A stretch of DNA of 10,372 nt from positions 1-10,372 of the forward strand of contig JACQUH010000102.1 in NCBI GenBank assembly GCA_016210375.1. The letters are read 5' to 3'. The notes beneath the pieces are model-generated. The model ran no database searches, was not told the origin of the DNA, and saw only the letters and a program-made list of their open reading frames with translations. Shown here in pieces: positions 1 through 7,495 of the stretch. The position numbers and the translations under genes were made by a program. Each line of letters starts with the position of its first letter. The stretch's first letter is position 1. Origin of the DNA: Chloroflexota bacterium. Its GTDB lineage: Bacteria; Chloroflexota; Dehalococcoidia; Lucifugimonadales; JACPCL1.

Positions 1-2
1 TG

Positions 3-3000
3 TTTGGCCTCTCATGCCTCCTCTTGGCACTCCTTACCAGCCTTGCAAATGCTGCGCCCTCCACGGCCACAGTGGACGGCAGCATTACCCTGGACAAAGC
101 CTGGTACACCAACACCGGCCCCGGGGCTGTGGTGACCATCACCGTCACCGACGCCGATTTCAACGTGGCCACCACCCATAAGGACACCAATGTGAACATC
201 GCGCCGGACGCGAAGCTGGCGGCTGGCAGTAGCTTCCTGTACCTCACGATCAGCAAGCCCGTCATTGAAAAACCGGTGGCGTTGAAGCCCGGAACGAACA
301 CACCCAAGGCGGACCTGGATGTAGCAATAGTAGATGCCACACTGGGCATCGTTCAGATCTTCGCCGGGGCTGACATGCCCACGGGCACGCTGGTGGACCT
401 CTCCTACAAGAGCAGCGCGAAGGACGGCGTGGTGGTCACGCTCACCAGCACCCAGGACGGCGTCGGTTTCACCGAAACCGCGGTGGAGACGGACTTTAAC
501 ACAGGCGTCTTCAAGGCGACGATTGTCCTGGGCACCAGCTCGTCCACAGCCACCAGCCCAAAGAGGCTGTGGGCCCTGGATCAGGCGAGCATCACCGCGT
601 CCTTCAAGGATGTCGCCGCCTCCGGCGCACTGGTCACTCGCACCGTGACGGCCAGCGTGGACACCCGCGGCCCCGTGTTCTCTGGCTTTACGCCCGCAGA
701 CAAGTACAGCAGCCAGGACCGGAGGCCAGTCTTCGGCGCCTCAGCTACTGACCAGGGCGGAGCGGGCATGTCGGTCTCCAATGTCACCATCTTCATGGAC
801 ACAAACAGCACCTGCGAGCTATCCACGGTGACGGACCCCACCGACGCAAAATATGGGAAGGTCCTCCTGAAGGGGACCACCACCATCGTCGCCGACCCCA
901 GCGCCACGTGCTTCGCCAGCGTCGGCGAGCAGGTCTCGGCCACGGTCACCGGCAACAATAGCGATAGCACCATTACCTTCACCAAGCAACCGGCGGCTGA
1001 CCTGGCTGCACTGAACACGGAGCTGGACGTCCTGTGGCTGGTCCAGGCCTTTGACGTGGCGGGCAACAAGGGCACCAGCGACTGCGATACCTCCAAAGAC
1101 GGCGCCCAGCCCTGCCGGCTGAAGGTGGACACCAAGATACCCCTGATGACGGGCGCGGAGACGGGCAAGTTCTGGAACACCTCGGTGAGCCCGGCGGCGG
1201 AGAGCAGCAACCGGACCACCAGCCTGGCGGTGAGGTTTAACGAGGCTATTGACCCTGCCTCGGTGCAGCCTACGGACTTCCTGGTGGGCGGCGTGAGCCC
1301 GACAGATGCCGTGGTCTACACCGATAACCCAGCTACCGTTTACCTGACCATGGGCACGGCCATGGCCACGGACGCCAGGCCGAAGGTGGAGTTCAACACC
1401 GTCGCCTCGGGCGCTGCCGTAGCAGACCTGGCGAGCAACCTGGCCAACGCCTCCAACAACCTGGCCATAGACAAGGCCGCGGACAAGATTGCGCCAAAGG
1501 TGGCGGTGACCCTGGACAAGACGGTCACCAAGGACAAGGTAGTCATCACGGTTGTCGCCAGCGAGCCCATAGCGGGCGTCCCGGAGGTCAAGGTCTACCG
1601 GCTGACCACCGATACTCCGGCTCCCCTGACCGCGAACCCCACGGGGATCAACACCTGGCAGTCCACCTTCAACGTCAGCGGCACGGACGGCAAGAAGGCC
1701 GTGGCGGTCAAAGTCACGGATGTCAATAACAACCCCAGCAGCGCGCCGAAGACGGACCCCGCCGACCCTGCGGCCATCACCTTCACCCAGGACACCGTGG
1801 CGCCCACGGTGTGGGCAGTGACGGCGGGAGGCCTGGACATATCGGCGGCATCCAAGGACGTGCCGAGCACGAACCTTTACGTTACTGTCAGTTTCAGCGA
1901 GACGGTGACCATCACAACCGCTACCTTCGGTGTCAAGGGAGGCACGCAGAAGGACGTGAAGGCCGAGGGACAGCTCCGCCCCGACGGAAAATTGTGGAGC
2001 TACTTTGCGTCAGGACTTACGGTGGATACTTACTACACCATCAACATCAGCTCTACCGACGTGGCGGGCAACAACCAGGCGGCCGTGGTCACCAAGCAGT
2101 TCCAAGTTGTAGCAAGTCCGCCTAGCGCGCCTAGCAACGTTCGCGCCTCAATCACCTGGGACGCCCCCGCTTCTGACGGCGGGAGTCCCGTCCTCTATTA
2201 CACCGTCACCTCTAATCCAGGCGGCATTTCTGTTTTCACTGATGCCGCCACGCTTGCAGCAACAGTCAAAGGTCTAACCGGGGGCGTCAGCTATACTTTC
2301 ACCGTAGCGGCGACAAACGCCGCTGGAGAGGGGCCTGCCTCTGAGCCGTCCAACGCCGTGACGGCGTTCCTGCCGCCCTCTGTCAATGCTGGACCCGACC
2401 AGACCGTCAACGAAGGTATGATGCTGTCGTTGGGGGCTTTGTTCACCGATACGGACGCAGGGGAGACCCATGCCGCTACCATAAGTTGGGGCGACGGTGC
2501 CAGCTCCGTGGGGGTGGTGAGCGAGTCACCTCAGGCGGTTTCGGGTTTCCACGTCTACCCCGACAACGGCGTTTTCACCGTGACAGTAAAAGTGGTTGAT
2601 AGCGGAGGACTCAGCGGCACGGATAGCTTCATTGCCACGGTCAAGAACGTGGCCCCCGCCGTCAACGCCGGTCCAGACGCCGCCATCAACGAAGGCTCCA
2701 CCTTCACCAGCAGCGGCTCCTTCGCCGACCCCGGCGCGGACACCTGGACGGCAACGGTGAGCTACGGCGACGGCTCCGGCGTTCAGGCGCTGCCGCTGGC
2801 GGGCAAGACCTTTGCCTTGAGCCACCAGTACAACGACAACGGCGTCTACCTCGTGGGGGTCACCGTCACAGACGACGATGGCGGTTCGGGGTCGGACACG
2901 GCTCAGGTCACGGTCAAGAACGTGGCCCCCGCCGTCAACGCCGGTCCAGACGCCGCCATCAACGAAGGCTCCACCTTCACCAGCAGCGGCTCCTTCGCCG

Positions 3001-4049
3001 ACCCCGGCGCAGACACCTGGACAGCCACGGTGAGCTACGGCGACGGCTCCGGCGTTCAAGCGCTTCCGCTGGCGGGCAAGACCTTCAATCTCAGCCACCA
3101 ATACAAGGACAGCGGGACGTTCGCCGTGACCGTCACCGTTACCGATGATGATGGCGGCGTGGGTTCGGCCACGGCCATTGTCACCGTCAAGAACGTGGCC
3201 CCCGCCGTCAACGCCGGACCTGACGCTAGCATCAACGAAGGCGGTACCTTCAACAGCGGCGGCTCCTTCACCGACCCCGGCGCGGACACCTGGAGCGCGA
3301 CGGTGAGCTACGGCGACGGCTCCGGCATTCAGGCGCTTCCGCTGGCGGGCAAGACCTTCGCCTTGAGCCACCTCTACAAGGATAATGGGGCCTTTCGGGT
3401 CACCGTGACGGTGAAGGACGATGATGGCGGCGTAGGGGCAGACATAGCCCTGGTGACAGTGAAGAACCTGCCGCCCACGGTGGACGCCGGGCCAGACCTG
3501 AACGGCGTGGAAGGCTCCCCGGTCTCCCTCGGCGGCGCCACGTTCAAAGACCCGGGCGCGCTGGACACGCACACCGCCGCCGTAAGCTGGGGCGACGGCG
3601 TTACAACGCCGGGAGCGGTGAACGATGCCGCCCACACCATCATCGCTTCCCACGTCTACGCCGACAATGGCGTCTACACCGTGACCGTGACCGTGACGGA
3701 TGACGACGGTGCCAGCGCCGCCGACTCCCTTGTGGTCAAGATAGCAAACGCCGCCCCCGTAGTCTCGGCCGCGACCGACGCCACCATCTTTGCAAACGTC
3801 TCCTTCACAAAGTTCCTGGCCACCATCAGCGACCCCGGGGCCCGCGACACCCACAAGGCCACTGTTGACTGGGGCGATGGCTCCGTAACGGTGGGCGAGG
3901 TCCGCAGTGGCGTCGTCTACGGGAGCCACAGGTACACCAAGGCCGGCCTCTACACCGTCACCATCACCGTCCAGGACGACGACGGCGGCGTGGGCAAAGA
4001 CACGCTGAGGCTTCGGGTGGAGGACCCGAGACGCGCCCCCAGGCGATAA
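3..4049 (+). CDS. Large secreted Ig-like/FN3/PKD-repeat surface protein (5' partial)
   Basis: The reading frame is open to the left window edge; TTG at 24 is inside the signal peptide, so the true start lies upstream. The visible N-terminus is a hydrophobic stretch (FGLSCLLLALLTSLANA) followed by a likely signal peptidase I site near ANA-A, so the protein is exported. After an S-layer-like beta domain come Ig-like or Big_5-type modules (about 680-2100), an FN3 domain (about 2110-2370) and six PKD domains at 2370-2648, 2649-2921, 2922-3194, 3195-3467, 3468-3749 and 3750-4046. PKD hallmarks are the SWGDG/SYGDG motif and the VTVTDDDGG strand. PKD2-PKD4 repeat with an exact 273-bp period. The C-terminus (EDPRRAPRR) has no LPXTG, membrane anchor, PEP-CTERM or other sorting signal that I can see, and no catalytic domain is visible. 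A structural, adhesive or S-layer-associated role is inferred. The family-level call is firm; the exact function is unknown. Confidence 0.9.
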   Translation, partial: FGLSCLLLALLTSLANAAPSTATVDGSITLDKAWYTNTGPGAVVTITVTDADFNVATTHKDTNVNIAPDAKLAAGSSFLYLTISKPVIEKPVALKPGTNTPKADLDVAIVDATLGIVQIFAGADMPTGTLVDLSYKSSAKDGVVVTLTSTQDGVGFTETAVETDFNTGVFKATIVLGTSSSTATSPKRLWALDQASITASFKDVAASGALVTRTVTASVDTRGPVFSGFTPADKYSSQDRRPVFGASATDQGGAGMSVSNVTIFMDTNSTCELSTVTDPTDAKYGKVLLKGTTTIVADPSATCFASVGEQVSATVTGNNSDSTITFTKQPAADLAALNTELDVLWLVQAFDVAGNKGTSDCDTSKDGAQPCRLKVDTKIPLMTGAETGKFWNTSVSPAAESSNRTTSLAVRFNEAIDPASVQPTDFLVGGVSPTDAVVYTDNPATVYLTMGTAMATDARPKVEFNTVASGAAVADLASNLANASNNLAIDKAADKIAPKVAVTLDKTVTKDKVVITVVASEPIAGVPEVKVYRLTTDTPAPLTANPTGINTWQSTFNVSGTDGKKAVAVKVTDVNNNPSSAPKTDPADPAAITFTQDTVAPTVWAVTAGGLDISAASKDVPSTNLYVTVSFSETVTITTATFGVKGGTQKDVKAEGQLRPDGKLWSYFASGLTVDTYYTINISSTDVAGNNQAAVVTKQFQVVASPPSAPSNVRASITWDAPASDGGSPVLYYTVTSNPGGISVFTDAATLAATVKGLTGGVSYTFTVAATNAAGEGPASEPSNAVTAFLPPSVNAGPDQTVNEGMMLSLGALFTDTDAGETHAATISWGDGASSVGVVSESPQAVSGFHVYPDNGVFTVTVKVVDSGGLSGTDSFIATVKNVAPAVNAGPDAAINEGSTFTSSGSFADPGADTWTATVSYGDGSGVQALPLAGKTFALSHQYNDNGVYLVGVTVTDDDGGSGSDTAQVTVKNVAPAVNAGPDAAINEGSTFTSSGSFADPGADTWTATVSYGDGSGVQALPLAGKTFNLSHQYKDSGTFAVTVTVTDDDGGVGSATAIVTVKNVAPAVNAGPDASINEGGTFNSGGSFTDPGADTWSATVSYGDGSGIQALPLAGKTFALSHLYKDNGAFRVTVTVKDDDGGVGADIALVTVKNLPPTVDAGPDLNGVEGSPVSLGGATFKDPGALDTHTAAVSWGDGVTTPGAVNDAAHTIIASHVYADNGVYTVTVTVTDDDGASAADSLVVKIANAAPVVSAATDATIFANVSFTKFLATISDPGARDTHKATVDWGDGSVTVGEVRSGVVYGSHRYTKAGLYTVTITVQDDDGGVGKDTLRLRVEDPRRAPRR
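2649..3467 (+). repeat. Three near-identical tandem PKD-coding units, 273 bp each
   Basis: Units start at 2649, 2922 and 3195, each beginning with a GTG GCC CCC (Val-Ala-Pro) codon run, giving an exact 91-codon period. The block 2636-2812 recurs at 2909-3085 with five mismatches in 177 bp, all synonymous. The third unit is more diverged (AINEGSTFTSSGSF becomes SINEGGTFNSGGSF). The neighbouring PKD1 (93 codons), PKD5 (94 codons) and PKD6 are clearly older. This is an internal tandem duplication within the coding sequence. Confidence 0.93.
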
Positions 4050-4086
4050 GGACCTACCTTTCTGGTTGGCAGAGAATACGGCTGTG

Positions 4087-4121
4087 CCGCCCCGCGAGCG
4101 GGACGGTGCCATGAGGTTTTT
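4087..4121 (+). terminator. Possible weak terminator after the PKD gene
   Basis: CCGCCCCGC, a GA loop and GCGGGACGG (4087-4106) form a 9-bp stem with one C-A mismatch. A short T run follows, but about 10 nt later (4117-4121) rather than directly adjacent, so this is only a weak intrinsic-terminator candidate. It sits 37 bp past the stop codon of the PKD gene and before the ndk promoter. The rest of the gap 4050-4212 shows nothing else I can name. Confidence 0.3.
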
Positions 4122-4212
4122 GGCATAGCTCCCTGGAACAGTGCCTGGGGGCGCGGCCATCTCCTTCCGACCTGTCTTCGCAGGGTCCCGCAACGGCTGT
4201 GCGCGAAAGCCC

Positions 4213-4240
4213 TTGACGGGGTCTCGGCCACGCCTATACT
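4213..4240 (+). promoter_or_regulatory. Sigma70-type promoter for ndk
   Basis: TTGACG (4213-4218) and TATACT (4235-4240) are separated by 16 nt; each matches the consensus at five of six positions. Transcription would start near 4247, giving a leader of about 48 nt before the ndk ATG at 4295. Orientation and distance fit ndk being transcribed on its own, separately from the PKD gene. Confidence 0.7.
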
Positions 4241-4294
4241 TGTTGTGCCCCTTGCGTGCGGCTCCATGCCGCCATTCCTGTACACGGAGAACGA

Positions 4295-4747
4295 ATGGAA
4301 CGCACCCTTGTCTTGCTCAAGCCCGACGCCGTCCAGCGTGGCCTGGTGGGGCAGATCCTTGGCCGGCTGGAAGGCCGCGGCCTGAAGATCGCCGCTATGA
4401 AGCTGATGCAGATGGACGAGGCCCTGGCCCATCGCCACTACGAGGCCCACGTCGGCAAGGCCTTCTTCCCAGGCCTGGTGGAGTTCATCACCTCCGGGCC
4501 GCTGGTAGCCATGGTCATAGAGGGAAAGGAGGCCATCAACATCGTGCGGGCCACCATGGGCGACACCAATGCCGCCAAGGCAGCCCCCGGCACCATCCGA
4601 GGCGACCTCGCCCTGGACATTGGGCGCAACCTCATCCACGGCTCCGACTCCTCGGAGGCCGCCCGCCGGGAGATCGCCCTCTTCTTCCAGGAGTCCGAGG
4701 TTCTCAGCTACAAACGGGCCACCGACCCCTGGATCACTGAATCCTGA
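4295..4747 (+). CDS. ndk: Nucleoside diphosphate kinase
   Basis: This cytoplasmic enzyme transfers the gamma-phosphate of ATP to NDPs through a phosphohistidine intermediate, balancing the NTP and dNTP pools. The 150-aa product has the usual family length. It opens with ERTLVLLKPDAVQRG (Lys9 of the KPD motif) and carries the NLIHGSDS active-site signature with catalytic His115. Other family motifs are the FFPGLVEF segment and RATMGDTNAAKAAPGTIRGD (Arg85, Thr91). I chose the ATG at 4295 because GGAG lies at 4286-4289 with 5-nt spacing and the family N-terminus matches; an in-frame GTG at 4256 would add 13 unconserved residues. The 3' end overlaps convergent rsfS by 14 bp. No key residue is missing. 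Confidence 0.97.
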   Translation: MERTLVLLKPDAVQRGLVGQILGRLEGRGLKIAAMKLMQMDEALAHRHYEAHVGKAFFPGLVEFITSGPLVAMVIEGKEAINIVRATMGDTNAAKAAPGTIRGDLALDIGRNLIHGSDSSEAARREIALFFQESEVLSYKRATDPWITES

Positions 4748-5078
4748 CAATCTGCTGGCCCCTGGCCCACAGGTCTTCCAGCCGATAGTAGGCCCGCTCC
4801 TGGGGCGCGAACAGGTGGACGATCACGTCGCCAAAGTCCAAGAGCACCCAGCCGGACTCCGCCGTCCCTTCCTGGTGGTGCAGGGTAGCCCCTGCCTTCT
4901 CCACGGTGTCCACCAGGTCCTCCTGGAGGGCGTTCATTTGCCGGCGGTTGTCCGCCGTCATGATGACAAAAAAATCCGCAAAGGTTCCCACGTTGCGGAT
5001 GTCCAGGAGCAGGATGTCCGTGGCTTGCTTGTCCGACGCCGCGTCCACGATCTTCCGGGCGTACTGTAGTGACTCCAG
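4734..5078 (-). CDS. rsfS: Ribosomal silencing factor RsfS (start uncertain)
   Basis: RsfS (DUF143/Iojap family) binds ribosomal protein uL14 and blocks joining of the 30S and 50S subunits, lowering translation under nutrient limitation. The core is clear: DKQATDILLLDIRNVGTFADFF, then NRRQMNALQEDL, GWVLLDFGDVIVHLF and ERAYYRLEDLW, ending IVRIQ. The shortest start is GTG at 5048 (104 aa), but the frame upstream still encodes LESLQYARKIV, which looks like the normal family N-terminus, so translation probably begins earlier. The only in-frame option found there is CTG at 5078, used here (114 aa); an in-frame TGA lies at 5094-5096. ATG at 5097 is one base out of frame across a G5 run (5085-5089), so a homopolymer indel or frameshift is possible. 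The gene has its own promoter and converges on ndk. Confidence 0.93.
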   Translation of the reverse strand: MESLQYARKIVDAASDKQATDILLLDIRNVGTFADFFVIMTADNRRQMNALQEDLVDTVEKAGATLHHQEGTAESGWVLLDFGDVIVHLFAPQERAYYRLEDLWARGQQIVRIQ

Positions 5079-5106
5079 CCCACACCCCCGCGTTCATGTT
5101 TCCATG

Positions 5107-5136
5107 ATTATAGGAACCGTAGTGACAGGAGGTCAA
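5107..5136 (-). promoter_or_regulatory. Sigma70 promoter for rsfS, possibly giving a near-leaderless mRNA
   Basis: Read on the minus strand, TTGACC (5136-5131) and a perfect TATAAT (5112-5107) are separated by 18 nt. Transcription should start around 5099-5101, only a few bases before the ATG at 5097 and about 20 nt before the CTG at 5078. The -35 box overlaps a 16-bp palindrome at 5134-5149. Confidence 0.75.
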
Positions 5137-5149
5137 CCTGTGCAGGTTG
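5134..5149. promoter_or_regulatory. 16-bp palindrome overlapping the rsfS -35 box (operator candidate)
   Basis: CAACCTG, a TG spacer and CAGGTTG form a perfect 7-bp inverted repeat that shares three bases with the rsfS -35 box. The right half plus flank, CAGGTTGCCC (5143-5152), recurs at 5293-5302 just upstream of mnmA. A dimeric repressor site is conceivable, but there is no regulator in the window and chance is not excluded. Confidence 0.3.
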
Positions 5150-5189
5150 CCCGTGACTATTACACAGATGGTTGGCAGGCAGGTTTTTC

Positions 5190-5276
5190 CCCCTCATCCC
5201 GGCCTTCTCCCACGAGGGGAGAAGGGGAACTCCTTCTCCCTAGATGGGAGAGGGAAGGTTGAGGGTGAAGCCAAAC
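5190..5276. repeat. Hairpin-rich interspersed repeat between rsfS and mnmA
   Basis: Two hairpins lie head to tail. The first is CCTTCTCCC, loop ACGAG, GGGAGAAGG (5203-5225, a perfect 9-bp stem). The second is CCTTCTCCC, loop TAGAT, GGGAGAGGG with one wobble pair. The outer ends (CCCTCATCCC and GGTTGAGGGTGAA) also pair, so the whole unit can fold back on itself. It has the C/T-rich left side and G/A-rich right side seen in the repeats at 8163 and 10079 but is a different or decayed family member. No coding potential is visible. It occupies most of the 285-bp divergent gap between rsfS and mnmA. Confidence 0.65.
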
Positions 5277-5363
5277 CTATATGTAACAGTCACAGGTTGC
5301 CCCCTCCCGGACTGTATGCTACCCTCGTTAGGGGTCTCCGAGCCAGAGAAGGGCCCTCCCAAC

Positions 5364-6479
5364 ATGCCCAAGCGCCGCGTCGTCGTCGCCATGAGCGGCG
5401 GCGTAGACTCCTCGGTCGCCGCCCTCCTCCTGAAAGGAGAGGGGTACGACGTTGTGGGCGTGACCATGCGCCTCTTCACGCCGGACGCTTCCGAGGCCCT
5501 GAGCGCCTATAGCAAGGGCTGCTGCACCCCGGAGGACGCGGACGACGCCCGGCGGGTGTGTCAGATTATCGGCGCACCTCACTACCTGCTGAACGTTGAG
5601 CGGGAGTTCCGCGAGCATGTGGTGGACTACTTTTGCCAGGAGTACGCCCAGGGGCGCACGCCGCACCCGTGCCTGGCCTGCAACGACAAGATCAAGTTCA
5701 GCTTCCTGCTCCAGCGCGCCCTGGCCCTGGACGCCGACTACATAGCCACCGGCCACTACGCCCGCGTGGCCATGCGGGATGGCGCGAGGCGGCTCCTTAA
5801 GGCGGTGGACCCCGCCAAGGACCAGTCTTATGTCCTGTACACCTTGCGCCAGCAGGAGCTGGGCCGGCTCCTCCTCCCCGTGGGCTGGCACACCAAGCCC
5901 CAGGTGCGGGACATCGCCCGCCGGGGCGGACTTCCCGTCGCCGATAAGGCCGACAGCCAGGAGATATGCTTCATCCCCAGCGGGGACTACCGCGCCTTTC
6001 TGAAGGAAAGGGTACCGCCTGCCCCCGGCGATGTCGTGGACTCCTCGGGGGTGGTCCTGGGCGTCCATGGTGGCGTCCACAACTTCACAGTGGGCCAGCG
6101 CAAGGGCCTGGGGGTCGCGTCGCCAACGCCCCTCTACGTGGTGGGCGTGGACGCCGGGCGCAACCGGGTCATCGTTGGCCCCGCGGAGGAGCTGCTACGG
6201 GATACTCTTTTCGCCTCCCACGTTAGCTTCCCCGGCGGGGCTCCTTCTGGCCCCGTGGAGGTCACTGCCAAGATCCGGTACAGGGCAACGGAAAGCGACG
6301 CGACCCTGTATCCCCACGGCGACCGCGCGACCATCCGCTTTCGCGAGCCACAGCGTGCCATTACACCAGGCCAGGCGGTGGCCTTCTACCAGGGCGAGGA
6401 TCTCCTGGGCGGCGGCGTCATAGAGGACGCCGGCTGGGATGATAATGAGGCGCGGGGCGAGGACTATCTTGGCTGGTAA
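5364..6479 (+). CDS. mnmA: tRNA-specific 2-thiouridylase MnmA
   Basis: MnmA adenylates and thiolates U34 of Lys, Glu and Gln tRNAs (s2U34), using ATP and sulfur passed from a cysteine desulfurase. The 371-aa product is of normal length. The PP-loop SGGVDSS is at residues 11-17. The catalytic cysteine pair is Cys106 (CLACNDKIKF) and Cys202 (SQEICFIP), with ATGHYAR and KDQSYVLYTL between them; the C-terminal part has the VGQRKGLG and beta-barrel segments. I chose ATG 5364 because MPKRRVVVAMSGG matches the family start; in-frame starts at 5244 and 5316 add unconserved residues, the former running into repeat sequence. The ribosome binding site is poor (AGAAGG, 11 nt away). The CC at 53-54 in KGCCTPEDADDARRV is common in the family. 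The 3' end overlaps the next gene. Confidence 0.97.
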   Translation: MPKRRVVVAMSGGVDSSVAALLLKGEGYDVVGVTMRLFTPDASEALSAYSKGCCTPEDADDARRVCQIIGAPHYLLNVEREFREHVVDYFCQEYAQGRTPHPCLACNDKIKFSFLLQRALALDADYIATGHYARVAMRDGARRLLKAVDPAKDQSYVLYTLRQQELGRLLLPVGWHTKPQVRDIARRGGLPVADKADSQEICFIPSGDYRAFLKERVPPAPGDVVDSSGVVLGVHGGVHNFTVGQRKGLGVASPTPLYVVGVDAGRNRVIVGPAEELLRDTLFASHVSFPGGAPSGPVEVTAKIRYRATESDATLYPHGDRATIRFREPQRAITPGQAVAFYQGEDLLGGGVIEDAGWDDNEARGEDYLGW

Positions 6480-7491
6480 GACCCTTCCCACCTTTGCGGC
6501 GGAGCTGCGCCTCTGGGCGCAGGGCTACAGAGCCATCGCTGGGGTGGACGAGGTGGGCCGAGGCCCCTTGGCAGGCCCCGTGGTAGCAGGAGCCGTGGTC
6601 CTGGACCCCTACGCGGACCTGCCCTTCTACTCTGCGCTGCGAGACAGCAAGGCACTTACCGCCCCCCAGCGGGAACGCCTGGCAGCGGCGATCCGCCAGG
6701 AGGCCGTGGCCTGGGGGACCGGCTGGGCCAGCCATCAGGAAATAGACGCCCTGGGCATCGTGCCGGCCACGAAGACGGCCATGGTCCGGGCCGTTAGCGC
6801 CCTGTCCGTGCGGCCGGACCATCTGCTGATTGACGCCCTTCCTCTTCCTGACGCTGGCCTCCCCTTCAGGGCCATTATCAAGGGCGACGCCCTCTGCCGC
6901 TCCATCGCCGCTGCGTCCATCATTGCCAAGGTGGAACGGGATGGCTATATGCGTAGTGCGGATGCGACGTACCCCGGCTACAGCTTTGCGCGGCACAAGG
7001 GCTATCCCACGCCCCAGCACCTGGGAACCTTGGCTCGCCTTGGGCCTTGCCCCCTCCACCGGCGCTCCTTCGCCCCCGTCCAGGGCCTGCTACGAGGTGA
7101 GCAGGACGCCGCCACGACCCTGCAGCGCGCTCGCGGCCTCTCCGCCGAAAGGGTGGCAGAGCAGTTCCTTGAGAGCAAGGGGTATGCGGTCCTGGGCCGC
7201 AACTACCGTTGCCCCTGGGGCGAGGTGGACATCATCGCTCAGGAGGGGGACATCCTGGCCTTCGTGGAGGTGAAAGGCCGGCGCAGCCTCCGCATGGGCT
7301 CTCCCCTGGAGGCGGTGACGCCGCGGAAGCAGCGCCGCCTGGTCTTGACGGCCCAGGACTACCTGGAACGCCATAGACTGGAAAGCAGGCCCTGGCGCAT
7401 AGACGTGGTGGCGGTGGCAATCGGCGCCGATGGGCTGCTCCGGGTCGCGGCGCACTTGCCCAATGCCATCGGCGAGGGCTGGGACGTGTAG
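6439..7491 (+). CDS. rnhB: Ribonuclease HII fused to a YraN (UPF0102) nuclease-like domain
   Basis: The N-terminal RNase HII cuts RNA in RNA-DNA hybrids and removes single ribonucleotides misincorporated in DNA. The DEDD set is present: Asp37 and Glu38 (GVDEVGRGPLAGP), Asp132 (LLIDAL) and Asp168 (KVERD); HKGYPTPQH (186-194) and HRRSF (208-212) close the domain. A linker of about 16 residues leads to a complete YraN/UPF0102 domain (about 230-345) with the PD-(D/E)XK-like core GEVDIIA (Glu262, Asp264) and FVEVKGR (Glu277, Lys279). RnhB alone is about 200-220 aa and YraN about 120, so 350 aa fits a full fusion with no break. The start is ATG 6439 or ATG 6445, both inside mnmA (41- or 35-nt overlap), implying co-transcription and translational coupling. 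YraN's function is unproven; a nuclease role acting on RnhB products is inference. Confidence 0.95.
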   Translation: MIMRRGARTILAGKTLPTFAAELRLWAQGYRAIAGVDEVGRGPLAGPVVAGAVVLDPYADLPFYSALRDSKALTAPQRERLAAAIRQEAVAWGTGWASHQEIDALGIVPATKTAMVRAVSALSVRPDHLLIDALPLPDAGLPFRAIIKGDALCRSIAAASIIAKVERDGYMRSADATYPGYSFARHKGYPTPQHLGTLARLGPCPLHRRSFAPVQGLLRGEQDAATTLQRARGLSAERVAEQFLESKGYAVLGRNYRCPWGEVDIIAQEGDILAFVEVKGRRSLRMGSPLEAVTPRKQRRLVLTAQDYLERHRLESRPWRIDVVAVAIGADGLLRVAAHLPNAIGEGWDV

Positions 7492-7495
7492 AGAG

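Noticed and set aside
2649..3467. CRISPR-like regular repetition
   Set aside because: The 273-bp period is in-frame coding sequence for PKD domains, far longer than CRISPR repeat-spacer units, and has no unique spacers.
2526..4193. 555-aa open frame on the minus strand opposite the PKD array
   Set aside because: It is the antisense shadow of GC-rich repeated codons; the product is a low-complexity Gly/Val/Arg/His repeat mirroring the 273-bp units, while the plus strand encodes unmistakable PKD domains.
3950..4750. 266-aa minus-strand frame spanning the ndk gene and its upstream gap
   Set aside because: Antisense to ndk and the last PKD domain; no domain features, and ndk has its own promoter and ribosome binding site.
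5315..5320. TATGCT as a -10 box for mnmA
   Set aside because: Only four of six matches and the nearest TTGCCC is 12 nt upstream, too close for a -35 box.
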